Assembly (NCBI GenBank): GCA_015232795.1
Contig: JADFYX010000026.1
Span: 1 to 15,048, forward strand
From: Magnetococcales bacterium
Lineage (GTDB): Bacteria; Pseudomonadota; Magnetococcia; Magnetococcales; JADFYX01
Direction of reading: 5' to 3'
Length of the DNA: 15,048 bases
Shown: one piece after another, positions 7,922-15,048 of the stretch
Position numbering within the stretch: the stretch's first letter is position 1
How the letters are laid out: each line of letters opens with the position of its first letter
The notes under the pieces: generated by a model
What the model was told of the DNA's origin: nothing
What the model saw: the letters and a program-made list of their open reading frames with translations, nothing else
The model's database searches: none
Position numbers and translations under genes: made by a program

Positions 7922-8543
7922 CCCAAATTAAGCGCGGATCAAACGCGCGTGATGCAAACAACGTGGTTATCACCACTGCTCCAAAATATAAAACTCCGAT
8001 GCCTGGTTCAATGGTCGCTATAAAACCCAAGTCTACTAAGGCTACCAAAATTGAGACCAAAAATACATCTACCATGGACCAATGACCAAATAGCTCTAGA
8101 ATCCGATAGAGGGTGGTGCGGTCTTTGGGATGAGCTAAAGATCTGTGTTTAACAGAAAACAACAGATACATAAGCACAAGAAGTTTACCCACCGGAACAA
8201 TAATACTAGCCACAAAAACTATCAATGCCAAAGGCCACATACCAGAGTGTATAAGATGCATAACCCCGCTTATTATTGTGTTCGGCTCTCCTTGACCAAG
8301 TTTACTTAGGGTCATTATAGGATAAATATTGGCAGGAATATAAAGAATAATCGCCGTTATAACCAACGCCCAGGTACGAGATAGACTATCAACCTTGCGA
8401 GAGTGAATGGGACTGTGACATCTAGGACAGCTATTATCTGTTTTTATTTTTTTAAGACTCACCACCAAGTGGCAAACATGGCAAGATGCCATACCCGCCT
8501 TACGTGCTGAAATAACCTGTGCTTTTTTTGGATTTGTACTCAT
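7896..8543 (-). CDS. pqiA: PqiA-family inner-membrane protein, second half-type subunit
   Basis: A 215-residue PqiA-domain protein. An N-terminal zinc-ribbon-like segment has two CxxC pairs (Cys21/24 and Cys39/42). Four membrane helices follow (about 56-76, 103-129, 156-174, 181-197), with the family motifs ANIYPIMTL and DPRLIWD. In E. coli, PqiA is one protein of about 417 residues with two such modules; here each module is a separate gene. It overlaps the preceding pqiA by ATGA (8540-8543) and overlaps pqiB, so all three are probably translated together. Its likely job is the inner-membrane partner that loads or unloads lipid at the PqiB tube. Which of the two proteins corresponds to which half of E. 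coli PqiA is inferred from order only. Confidence 0.88.
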   Translation of the reverse strand: MSTNPKKAQVISARKAGMASCHVCHLVVSLKKIKTDNSCPRCHSPIHSRKVDSLSRTWALVITAIILYIPANIYPIMTLSKLGQGEPNTIISGVMHLIHSGMWPLALIVFVASIIVPVGKLLVLMYLLFSVKHRSLAHPKDRTTLYRILELFGHWSMVDVFLVSILVALVDLGFIATIEPGIGVLYFGAVVITTLFASRAFDPRLIWDVIDDDLG

Positions 8544-9259
8544 AAGCTCTCAGGTAAACTCTTTTTATTGTTGCTATCAAGGATACTCTCTTTTTGGCTG
8601 TTATCAGATACGTTATCTGGGTTGCTTTTTAATAAACTATCAGCTTTTTCCCAGACAATTCGTGGATTAAGAGTTGCCGTAGCTGCAACCGTTACCAACA
8701 AAAGAGAAACCAATGCATATAGACCCCAACCGGGGATTACCGTTGCTAAATCAGCCAATTTCACAATGGCGACCAAAACACCCAACATATAAACCCCAAC
8801 CATACCCCAAGGTAACAGTGCTAAAGAAAATTTAAATATGGGAATAAAATAACGCGGTCGCCGATCTGTTCTTAAAGGAATTAAAACATATAACAGACCA
8901 ATCATGCATAATAACGGAAAAAATATTGTTGTTAAAAACACCACAAAACCAACCGCCCACAGATCAAACTTAGTTAGTACCATAGCACCATAGATCAAAG
9001 TATAAAATTGCTCCTGACCTGCTGCTCTTAAACCCAATATTGGGTAAACATTGGCAATAATAAAAAAAATCGATGCTGCCAAGGTGTATGCCAGGGTATT
9101 ATCAATGCTATTTCCATCACCCTTAGCTAATATAGAGCCACAGCGGTCACAACGGGCCAACTCTCGCTCTTTAAGGGGTGGCAGACGATACAAAAAATCG
9201 CAATCATGACAAGCCAACAACTCCACACTGTCATGTATATTTGAATTAGATTCTGACAT
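8540..9259 (-). CDS. pqiA: PqiA-family inner-membrane protein, first half-type subunit
   Basis: A 239-residue protein and the first gene of the pqi operon. It has two CxxC pairs (Cys17/20 and Cys37/40), suggesting a small zinc ribbon. Four hydrophobic spans follow (about 54-76, 101-127, 146-168, 176-196), with the family motifs ANVYPILGL and NPRIVWE. The C-terminal 30 residues are polar, rich in Ser and Asn, and lack any match to its sister protein. There is no ribosome-binding site before the ATG. Instead a good promoter ends six bases upstream, so the message may be leaderless. It is a partner of the second pqiA, pqiB and pqiC in lipid trafficking, and is expressed divergently from the fucose-synthase gene. 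Confidence 0.88.
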   Translation of the reverse strand: MSESNSNIHDSVELLACHDCDFLYRLPPLKERELARCDRCGSILAKGDGNSIDNTLAYTLAASIFFIIANVYPILGLRAAGQEQFYTLIYGAMVLTKFDLWAVGFVVFLTTIFFPLLCMIGLLYVLIPLRTDRRPRYFIPIFKFSLALLPWGMVGVYMLGVLVAIVKLADLATVIPGWGLYALVSLLLVTVAATATLNPRIVWEKADSLLKSNPDNVSDNSQKESILDSNNKKSLPESL

Positions 9260-9265
9260 TCAGTT

Positions 9266-9292
9266 ATTGTATTCTACTATTCACCGTGTCAA
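9266..9292 (-). promoter_or_regulatory. Candidate sigma70 promoter of the pqi operon, probably leaderless
   Basis: On the minus strand a perfect -35 box TTGACA (9287-9292) is followed after 15 bases by TACAAT (9266-9271), five of six matches to the -10 consensus. Only six bases separate the -10 box from the pqiA ATG (9257-9259), so transcription would start at or next to the A of the start codon. That fits the absence of a ribosome-binding site. The 15-base spacer is short, which suggests a weak or activated promoter. Confidence 0.5.
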
Positions 9293-9297
9293 AACCC

Positions 9298-9332
9298 TTA
9301 ATAAGAAAAACATTGTGAGTTTTTCTTATTAA
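9298..9332. promoter_or_regulatory. 14-bp-arm inverted repeat in the divergent promoter region
   Basis: Perfect arms ttaataagaaaaac (9298-9311) and gtttttcttattaa (9319-9332) are separated by seven bases. The element ends five bases upstream of the pqi -35 box and about 95 bases upstream of the fucose-synthase ATG. Such a position suits an operator for a dimeric regulator acting on pqi, on the divergent gene, or on both. A terminator is less likely, because no gene ends here and the stem is AT-rich. A weaker 5-bp inverted pair, ggtgg (9345-9349) and ccacc (9363-9367), lies next to it. Confidence 0.45.
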
Positions 9333-9392
9333 TTAGTAAAAAGAGGTGGCTTTGGTTTTAATCCACCAAGAATTTCATATTGTTTTTTAAAA

Positions 9393-9421
9393 TTGAAACC
9401 CAATTTTTACCAAGGAATAAA
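9393..9421 (+). promoter_or_regulatory. Weak candidate promoter of the fucose-synthase gene
   Basis: TTGAAA (9393-9398, five of six matches to -35) is followed after exactly 17 bases by AATAAA (9416-9421, four of six matches to -10). It would start transcription near the ATG at 9429, again with almost no leader. An alternative reading is that AAGGA (9412-9416) is a ribosome-binding site, though its 12-base spacing is long; in that case the promoter lies further upstream. The two readings exclude each other. Confidence 0.25.
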
Positions 9422-9428
9422 ACCCTAA

Positions 9429-10376
9429 ATGGAACAAAATGCCAAAATTTACATTTCCGGCCATCAAGGTATGGTTGGCTCTGCAATTTGCAACAGACTT
9501 AAAAAGTCAGGATACAACAACTTACTTGTAGCCACGAGACAGCAACTAAACCTAACCCGACAAAACAGAGTCGAGGAGTTTGTAAAAGATAATCGCCCAG
9601 ACTATATGATAATAGCTGCTGCAAGGGTGGGTGGTATCCATGCAAATAGTCAGTATCCTGCCGAGTTTATTCGGGATAACCTGCAAATTAACATCAATTT
9701 AATTGAAGCTGCACGCTTGGCTAAGGTTAAAAAGCTACTTTTTTTAGGCTCCTCATGTATATATCCCAAATTGGCAGAACAACCAATTGTCGAGGAATCT
9801 CTATTAAGTGGACCTTTAGAGCCAAGCAACCAGTGGTATGCAATAGCAAAAATTAGCGGTATTAAACTCTGCCAGGCATACAGAGAGCAGTACAACTTCA
9901 ATGCTATTTCTGCTATGCCAACCAACCTCTACGGTCCGAAAGATAACTTTCACGATGAAAATTCCCACGTAATCCCAGCACTGATAAACCGTTTTCACAC
10001 CGCCAAACAAAATAACAGCACATCAATAACCGCATGGGGCAGTGGCTCTCCAAAGCGCGAATTTCTCCATGTTGACGACCTAGCAGATGCAGTTCTTTAT
10101 CTATTAAAAAACTATGATCAAATTCAGCCAATCAATGTAGGAGTTGGCAGAGATATCTCAATCAAGGAGCTAACCGAGTTAGTAGCCCAAGTTGTTGGTT
10201 ATAATGGCAAAATAGAATGGGATAGAACAAAACAGGACGGTACACCTAGAAAACTGCTAGATGTCTCTCGCATAAACAAATTAGGCTGGAAGGCCAAAAA
10301 ACCGCTAAAAGATGGCTTGACAGAGACCTACGCTTGGTTTTGTGAGCAGAGTGTTGATAATATCCGTTGCAAATGA
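9429..10376 (+). CDS. fcl: GDP-L-fucose synthase
   Basis: A 315-residue short-chain dehydrogenase (E. coli enzyme about 321) that epimerises and reduces GDP-4-keto-6-deoxy-D-mannose to GDP-L-fucose with NADPH in the cytoplasm. The nucleotide-binding motif GHQGMVG is at 11-17. Catalytic residues align with E. coli Ser107, Cys109, Tyr136, Lys140 and His179 as Ser108, Cys110, Tyr137, Lys141 and His180, in the motifs GSSCIYP, YAIAK and NSHVIPAL. All are present, so it should be active. The product feeds fucose or related sugars into O-antigen, capsule or exopolysaccharide. The partner enzyme, GDP-mannose 4,6-dehydratase (Gmd), and glycosyltransferases are not in the window, so this copy is isolated between genes on the other strand. 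The start precedes the motif by the usual distance. Confidence 0.95.
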   Translation: MEQNAKIYISGHQGMVGSAICNRLKKSGYNNLLVATRQQLNLTRQNRVEEFVKDNRPDYMIIAAARVGGIHANSQYPAEFIRDNLQININLIEAARLAKVKKLLFLGSSCIYPKLAEQPIVEESLLSGPLEPSNQWYAIAKISGIKLCQAYREQYNFNAISAMPTNLYGPKDNFHDENSHVIPALINRFHTAKQNNSTSITAWGSGSPKREFLHVDDLADAVLYLLKNYDQIQPINVGVGRDISIKELTELVAQVVGYNGKIEWDRTKQDGTPRKLLDVSRINKLGWKAKKPLKDGLTETYAWFCEQSVDNIRCK

Positions 10377-10431
10377 TACATTTAATAGCAATATTTGTTA
10401 TAGCTGTTAGCTAATCATACTTTAACTCAAA

Positions 10432-11829
10432 TTAATCCATCTTTTTTTTCTGCTCTTTAATATCTTCCAAAATGAGATCTTTCAGACTTTTTTTACCCAT
10501 GGATTGGCCAATAACATCTTCTATCCTTTGAGCTACCCTTCTTACAGAAAGAGGATAACTAATTTTTTCATCAAGTTGATATATTTTATCTTCCACCTTT
10601 CGTACATCTGCTAGCACATCTCGCACATAGGTAACATCAAAGGGGCGGTTGGGAATATAGACACTCCCACTACCATTTTCGCCAATTTTTGCTATAAATT
10701 GTATTTTATGTAGCATTTCTAATATTTCTGCTACTGTTTCTGTAGGGGCATTTGTTGTGCGAACAATCTCTTCAATAGAGGGTGCAGGGTTGTTTAGATA
10801 ATTTTTTTGCCCTATTACAACTAATACAGACAAGGCCAATCTCTCCTTAACCCTGTTGCTGATTTTGTAGGAGTCACCATCAATAGTGAGATAGCCGTTA
10901 TTTTGGCAATAAAAGGTGATATTGGCTCCAACCAATATTATCAGCCAGTTTAATTGCAGCCAAATCATAAATATTATCAAAGTAGCAAATACTGAATATA
11001 CCGCGACATAATTTACACTACCTGCAACAAAAGCTGCGAAAAACCAGCTGGTCGTCTCCCATATTATGCCTGAAATAAAGCCACCAACAAATGCACAACC
11101 CCACTTTACACGGGTGTTGGGTACAATCACATAAAAGAAGGTGAAAGCGATAATTATCAAAATAAACGGTAGTAACTTTGCCCCCACCGCTAACACGGTT
11201 CCAAAGGGTTCAATAGAGGACAACTGCTGTATATAAGGGCTGATTTTGAATGAAGCAGTAAGGCCAATAGCAGAAAAAATAAGTACTGGCCCAACAACAA
11301 TAATACTGAGATATTGGCTAAATTTTTGGGCAAAGCGTCGGGTATGTTTTACACGCCAGATATCATTAAAAGACTCTTCAATTTTGTGAATAAGAGAGAT
11401 AACCGTGTAAAAAAGAAGCAACAGACCCATGGAGCCAAGAACGCCAGCATTGATATTATTTACAAATTCAAGAATACGTAGCCGAATAACATCTCCTTGA
11501 GGTCCGAGAGGAAGGAGAAAATCAGCTAATATTGGATCAAGCTTATTATGTACCCCAAACGCTTTTAAGGTTGAAAAGCTAACTGCCAACAAAGGCACAA
11601 GAGAGAGCAATGTTGTGTAAACAAGGCTTGTAGCCTGAACGGTTAATTTTTTAGTTACCAAATCCATAAAGACCCGGAAACTAATACGAAAGGTCAGATT
11701 TAGAAAACGCTCCCCCCCTGGCAACATAGAGGGGTCTGATTTCCAAAGCCACTTTTTAAACGCCGATATACTGAATAATCCAAATAAAGGAGCCAAAAAT
11801 GAACTTATAACTGTATGCTGACCATCCAT
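10432..11829 (-). CDS. YihY/BrkB-family inner-membrane protein with C-terminal winged-helix-like domain
   Basis: A 465-residue protein. Residues about 45-310 form the YihY/BrkB (UPF0761) membrane domain with six predicted helices (about 66-88, 128-150, 171-193, 213-236, 243-265, 278-302). It has the family signatures SLVYTTLLSLVPLLAV, FYVIVPNTRVKW and YSVFATLIIFMIWL. Residues about 326-395 look like a winged helix-turn-helix (VKERLALSVLVVIG, then SIEEIVRTTNAPTETVAEILEMLHK), and a charged, Lys-rich tail ends the protein. The family was once misnamed ribonuclease BN; its function is not settled, with envelope integrity or transport suggested. It lies 136 bases downstream of the DUF748 gene on the same strand. 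The ATG lacks a clear ribosome-binding site; a start at Met35 is possible, and coupling to the micro-ORF that overlaps it is another option. Confidence 0.85.
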   Translation of the reverse strand: MDGQHTVISSFLAPLFGLFSISAFKKWLWKSDPSMLPGGERFLNLTFRISFRVFMDLVTKKLTVQATSLVYTTLLSLVPLLAVSFSTLKAFGVHNKLDPILADFLLPLGPQGDVIRLRILEFVNNINAGVLGSMGLLLLFYTVISLIHKIEESFNDIWRVKHTRRFAQKFSQYLSIIVVGPVLIFSAIGLTASFKISPYIQQLSSIEPFGTVLAVGAKLLPFILIIIAFTFFYVIVPNTRVKWGCAFVGGFISGIIWETTSWFFAAFVAGSVNYVAVYSVFATLIIFMIWLQLNWLIILVGANITFYCQNNGYLTIDGDSYKISNRVKERLALSVLVVIGQKNYLNNPAPSIEEIVRTTNAPTETVAEILEMLHKIQFIAKIGENGSGSVYIPNRPFDVTYVRDVLADVRKVEDKIYQLDEKISYPLSVRRVAQRIEDVIGQSMGKKSLKDLILEDIKEQKKKMD

Positions 11830-11894
11830 AAATTATCCAAAACATAAAGCCCGGATACTGCAAATAAAATTACCGGGATGCCACTCAAAGCCAT
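11805..11894 (-). CDS. Possible 29-residue membrane micro-protein
   Basis: In the gap between the DUF748 and YihY genes, an ATG at 11892-11894 opens a 29-codon frame that ends at a TAA overlapping the first 25 bases of the YihY gene. AAGG sits five bases before the ATG, a better ribosome-binding site than the YihY gene has. The product is hydrophobic: residues 6-18 (IPVILFAVSGLYV) could span a membrane. It could be a small membrane protein, or a leader that couples translation into the YihY gene. Chance is a real alternative for so short a frame. Confidence 0.22.
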   Translation of the reverse strand: MALSGIPVILFAVSGLYVLDNLWMVSIQL

Positions 11895-11965
11895 ATAAAC
11901 CTTAAAAAAGCCTTAGCAACCATAGCCGTAACCACTATCTATTTTTCACAAAATCTGCATTTAGA

Positions 11966-14944
11966 TCAAAAAGAGAATGTAACCCGTGGCCCCTCTATAT
12001 CATCTGCTTTTGGTGGCACAGGCAAACAGGAAAAAATTCGATCCTTGGAAACTTTACCTTTAGTAACTAAATAATTTTTAACCACTGAAGATCTGGCTTT
12101 AGCCAGAAGATTCAACTTTTGGGTCATCAATACATCCACCGGATTTGCACTTTGCATAGCTGTGTTTTGTAATGCAATGTTATCTGACTTATCTAGATTT
12201 TCGCTCTCTTCAACCATAATTTTAACTACAAATGAATTAATATTATGCTGTTTATTGACAGTTTGAGACAACATTCTTGCCTCTTTAGAGGTTGCTAACT
12301 GTCCAATGGAAACTGCGTGCCACTTTATCCCACCCTTACCAATAAGCTCACGAATAAGAACTTTATGACCCCTCTTTTGCCAATTATCGTGTGATTTGTT
12401 AGCCATGGTGATACTTTTAAAAGAGGCAACACGTACCGTATAATACTTCTTTTTAACCAATTTATCTGGTGCATTTGTCTGTGGAGGTGGCGCAGTTTGA
12501 ACTTCAGCAGTTGAGTTAGATTTATTGGCTTTCAAGGTTTTGCCAATAAGCTTGGCTATCACCAATTGATCCTTTAACACTACCAAACCACAGGCGGTGA
12601 TACGCTGTTGCTGTTTTGTCGATAAATAGGCGGCCATATCATCTAACTTCTTTTTAGCCTCTATTTTTAATTCGCTGGAACCAGCATCAAAATTTACTGG
12701 TTTTAAATAACTATTCTCGGCAGAATCAATAGCTGCGGAACCAACCATTTCAGCAGCAGCCAGAGCCAAACCTACCGGACCAAGGGCTACAATAGCTGTG
12801 GTTTTTGCCGCCTTTACCGAAACCGCTCCTAACACCTTGTTAATAGCTTCACTAAAATCAACGTTGGGACTGTCCAAAGAGCCAGTTACAGGAACGGCCA
12901 TTTTGATATCACCATTTTTATTTCTTAGGATATCAAGAGCAGCATCCATGGGCATGGGCAGTTTTTTGTTAATCTCTTTTGATTTATTGCCCTTTGCCGA
13001 GACCAATTGAAACATCTTTAACATAAGGTTGTTTTTACCAGCAATTTTATTGTCAGCAATATTTGTATCTGTGCTTATATCCAAACTACCACTTTTAATG
13101 TTATAACCAAGCTCTGGTACTACATACGAAGAATATTGTGTAAGATCAATGGCTTTAATTGCGCCTTTGACTATTAAATCTTTGGCTTCATTTAAAGGTT
13201 TGGCACTACCAGCAAAATCAAATTTACCATACTCCCCAACGCTGCCGTTAATTTTAAACATGGTGTTCTTCTCAGGGGATTCACTATCTATGGGCCCCAA
13301 TTGCAAAGTATCAATACTTCCCTTAAGCAAAACTCTTGGTTCTACCCCTTCATCATTAAATGTAAGGGAAATTCCCTTGGGAAATGTAAGTGATCCAAGG
13401 CTGTAAGATAGAGCACTCTTTTCAACTGTCTCATCCACAGCAGTTTCAGTGGCAACCTTGTCGGTTACGCTCTTTTCATCAGCTTTTTTAATATCTTCTG
13501 GTATAGTCACTTTTTCGGTAGTTGCTGGGGGTGTGGTTTTTGTCTCATTAGCTGACCAGGGCCAACTTCCATCACCAGCACGGTGAACATGCACCTGGCT
13601 GTTGGTCACAGTTACAGCATCTAATGTCAAACGCCCTTGGGGAGTGTATTGCAACTGTTGCAGGTCAATCTCCTCAAGTGCCAGCAGAGGTTTTTCTTCA
13701 CCTGTTACCTGAACATTCAACTCACCAAGCTTAACCTCTTTGATAGCTACATTTTTTTCGCTACCAAACTGCAACTCGTTTAACAGTAGCTCATTAAAAG
13801 CCATTAAACCTTTTTTATTAGGTGCAACAAATGCAGATCCGTTTACCCCAGTTAAAATAACCTTACCCTGCCCCCCTTTGGGATTGAGCTTGCCCATAAA
13901 TGAAAAATCTTTGATCGCCCCATCCATTGGCTTTTCACCAACCATGTTAAATGCACCGTTTTGGGTTGTTAGCTCTCCCTCTATAGTGCCTGTCGGTTCA
14001 GTAGCTTTAGGAAGATAGGCCAACACCTTGCCTTTAAAAATAGTTAACGGCAGTTGCAGTGCCAGCTCATCTTGCTCAATTTTAAGGCCAGCTAATTTTA
14101 AAGTGCCATTTACAATAAAATTAGAGGTATCTGTTTTGGAATAGGAGAGATCAAGGTCAAGATTGGAGGAGACAAGACCTTCTAAAGATGGGGGAATTGA
14201 GGAAACATACTCTTTGGGCGTTGCCAAGGAGAACTTATCCACATCCAAATGGCCTTTAAATTCTATATCAGGCGCAAAGGGGGTGGCCTGCCCATAGAGA
14301 CCCAAAGCGGCCTTATCTAATGCAACTTCAAGTATAAGCCCAAGCTGACTTGCACTATGTAACAAACCGGGGTTGGTTATCTGCAAGCGTTTGAGAACTA
14401 CAGATTTTTGCCTTTTTAGCTCCTCAACATGAAAAGTGAGTTGCGACAATAAAATACCCCTAAAGCCAACTCCTAAATCATCAATTACAAACGGAGTTTC
14501 AGGTTGGCTACTTGGGGTATCTGCTGTTGAGTTGGTGCTGGCCTCTTTAGCCATAGGCAGATCAACTCCCGCCACCCGCCAACCACCATTTTCTAGCTCT
14601 TTTAGCCAAATTCCACCTTTATAAAGCAAAATTCTGTCAACAATAAGCTGTTTTTTTATCAAACTTTTTAAAGAAATATCAACAGCCAGCTTGGACATTT
14701 GCAAAACAGGTTTGCCCTTTTGTAAAAATGCCAGACCTGTTAGCTCCACTCTTCCCTCAAAAGGTTTAATCTGTCCCTTTTGCAAGCGTACTTCTAAACC
14801 TGGCAAAGCCTCCTCAAGCCCCCAAACCATCCATGTAGTGGCTGTAAACAAAACCCCAGCAAATAACAGTGCAAAAAACACTATTAGATAACCAAAAAAT
14901 TTTCCAAAACCAGACTTTCGCTTTTCTTGCAGTAAATTATTCAC
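11966..14944 (-). CDS. DUF748/AsmA-like envelope protein with a SPOR domain nested in its OmpA-like end
   Basis: A 992-residue protein (GTG start). One membrane helix lies at about 16-37; a long periplasmic part (about 45-740) has the repeating strand-rich pattern of AsmA/DUF748 proteins, broken by a low-complexity Thr/Glu/Lys linker (about 470-510). The end carries the first half of an OmpA-like module (NFDAGSSELKIEAKKKLDDMAAYL, from about 751), then a complete SPOR domain (about 832-911: YYTVRVASF ... WHAVSIGQLAT ... FVVKIM), then the second OmpA-like half (about 939-992: LLAKARSSVVKNYL, ending GPRVTFSF). AsmA-like proteins are linked to lipid traffic and outer-membrane homeostasis; the SPOR part should bind peptidoglycan. 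The frame opens at 14986 with another GTG, but only the 14944 GTG has a ribosome-binding site (AGAGGGA, about eight bases before). It lies upstream of the YihY gene on the same strand. Confidence 0.85.
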   Translation of the reverse strand: MNNLLQEKRKSGFGKFFGYLIVFFALLFAGVLFTATTWMVWGLEEALPGLEVRLQKGQIKPFEGRVELTGLAFLQKGKPVLQMSKLAVDISLKSLIKKQLIVDRILLYKGGIWLKELENGGWRVAGVDLPMAKEASTNSTADTPSSQPETPFVIDDLGVGFRGILLSQLTFHVEELKRQKSVVLKRLQITNPGLLHSASQLGLILEVALDKAALGLYGQATPFAPDIEFKGHLDVDKFSLATPKEYVSSIPPSLEGLVSSNLDLDLSYSKTDTSNFIVNGTLKLAGLKIEQDELALQLPLTIFKGKVLAYLPKATEPTGTIEGELTTQNGAFNMVGEKPMDGAIKDFSFMGKLNPKGGQGKVILTGVNGSAFVAPNKKGLMAFNELLLNELQFGSEKNVAIKEVKLGELNVQVTGEEKPLLALEEIDLQQLQYTPQGRLTLDAVTVTNSQVHVHRAGDGSWPWSANETKTTPPATTEKVTIPEDIKKADEKSVTDKVATETAVDETVEKSALSYSLGSLTFPKGISLTFNDEGVEPRVLLKGSIDTLQLGPIDSESPEKNTMFKINGSVGEYGKFDFAGSAKPLNEAKDLIVKGAIKAIDLTQYSSYVVPELGYNIKSGSLDISTDTNIADNKIAGKNNLMLKMFQLVSAKGNKSKEINKKLPMPMDAALDILRNKNGDIKMAVPVTGSLDSPNVDFSEAINKVLGAVSVKAAKTTAIVALGPVGLALAAAEMVGSAAIDSAENSYLKPVNFDAGSSELKIEAKKKLDDMAAYLSTKQQQRITACGLVVLKDQLVIAKLIGKTLKANKSNSTAEVQTAPPPQTNAPDKLVKKKYYTVRVASFKSITMANKSHDNWQKRGHKVLIRELIGKGGIKWHAVSIGQLATSKEARMLSQTVNKQHNINSFVVKIMVEESENLDKSDNIALQNTAMQSANPVDVLMTQKLNLLAKARSSVVKNYLVTKGKVSKDRIFSCLPVPPKADDIEGPRVTFSF

Positions 14945-15048
14945 TAAGATTTCCCTCTTTAAACCCTCAAGATGGCATTTGTTCACAAGCAGTTGACATA
15001 ATTTATTGGTTCAATTAAAAAATATTACTTGATACCAATAGGTTAAGC

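Noticed and set aside
10377..10431. Possible terminator between the convergent fcl and YihY genes (tagct / gtt / agcta)
   Set aside because: The stem is only five AT-rich base pairs with no T run, too weak to call.
11830..11965. Terminator after the DUF748 gene from the cccgg ... ccggg pair
   Set aside because: Only five base pairs, an 18-base loop and no T tract; read-through into the YihY gene seems more likely.
14945..14986. Upstream GTG start that would lengthen the DUF748 protein by 14 residues
   Set aside because: No ribosome-binding site precedes it, whereas the GTG at 14942-14944 has AGAGGGA at a good distance.

Overview
The window looks like chromosomal DNA from a Gram-negative bacterium, probably Pseudomonadota, with moderate-to-low GC. 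The evidence is a complete PqiABC inter-membrane lipid-transport operon, a lipoprotein with a clear lipobox, SPOR and AsmA/DUF748-type envelope proteins, and long, densely packed genes with little intergenic space. I cannot fix the class from the sequence alone. No rRNA, tRNA, CRISPR array, transposase, phage gene or defence system is visible.

Layout from left to right. (1) 82-2781 (+) encodes a large RND/MMPL-family exporter. It is bracketed by a 31-bp perfect inverted repeat (1-31 and 2844-2874), and a stem-loop repeat patch follows it. (2) 3011-9259 (-) is a block that reads pqiA, pqiA, pqiB, pqiC, then, after a 195-bp gap, a 764-residue membrane-anchored protein. That protein has two C-terminal SPOR domains and an N-terminal array of six units with an exact 19-residue period. 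(3) 9260-9428 is a divergent promoter region with a 14-bp-arm inverted repeat and a candidate leaderless pqiA promoter. (4) 9429-10376 (+) is a GDP-L-fucose synthase gene. (5) 10432-14944 (-) holds a DUF748/AsmA-like protein followed by a YihY/BrkB-family membrane protein, with a possible 29-codon membrane micro-ORF between them.

The shared theme is the cell envelope: export across the inner membrane, lipid transport between the membranes (PqiABC), peptidoglycan binding (three SPOR domains on two proteins), an AsmA-like periplasmic protein, and a nucleotide-sugar enzyme for surface polysaccharide. The two most unusual architectures are the DUF748 protein, whose C-terminal OmpA-like half-domains are separated by a complete SPOR domain, and the SPOR protein with its long cytoplasmic 19-residue repeat array. 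No stretch over 300 bases lacks a gene; the longest gaps are 2782-3010, 5306-5500, 9260-9428 and 11830-11965.
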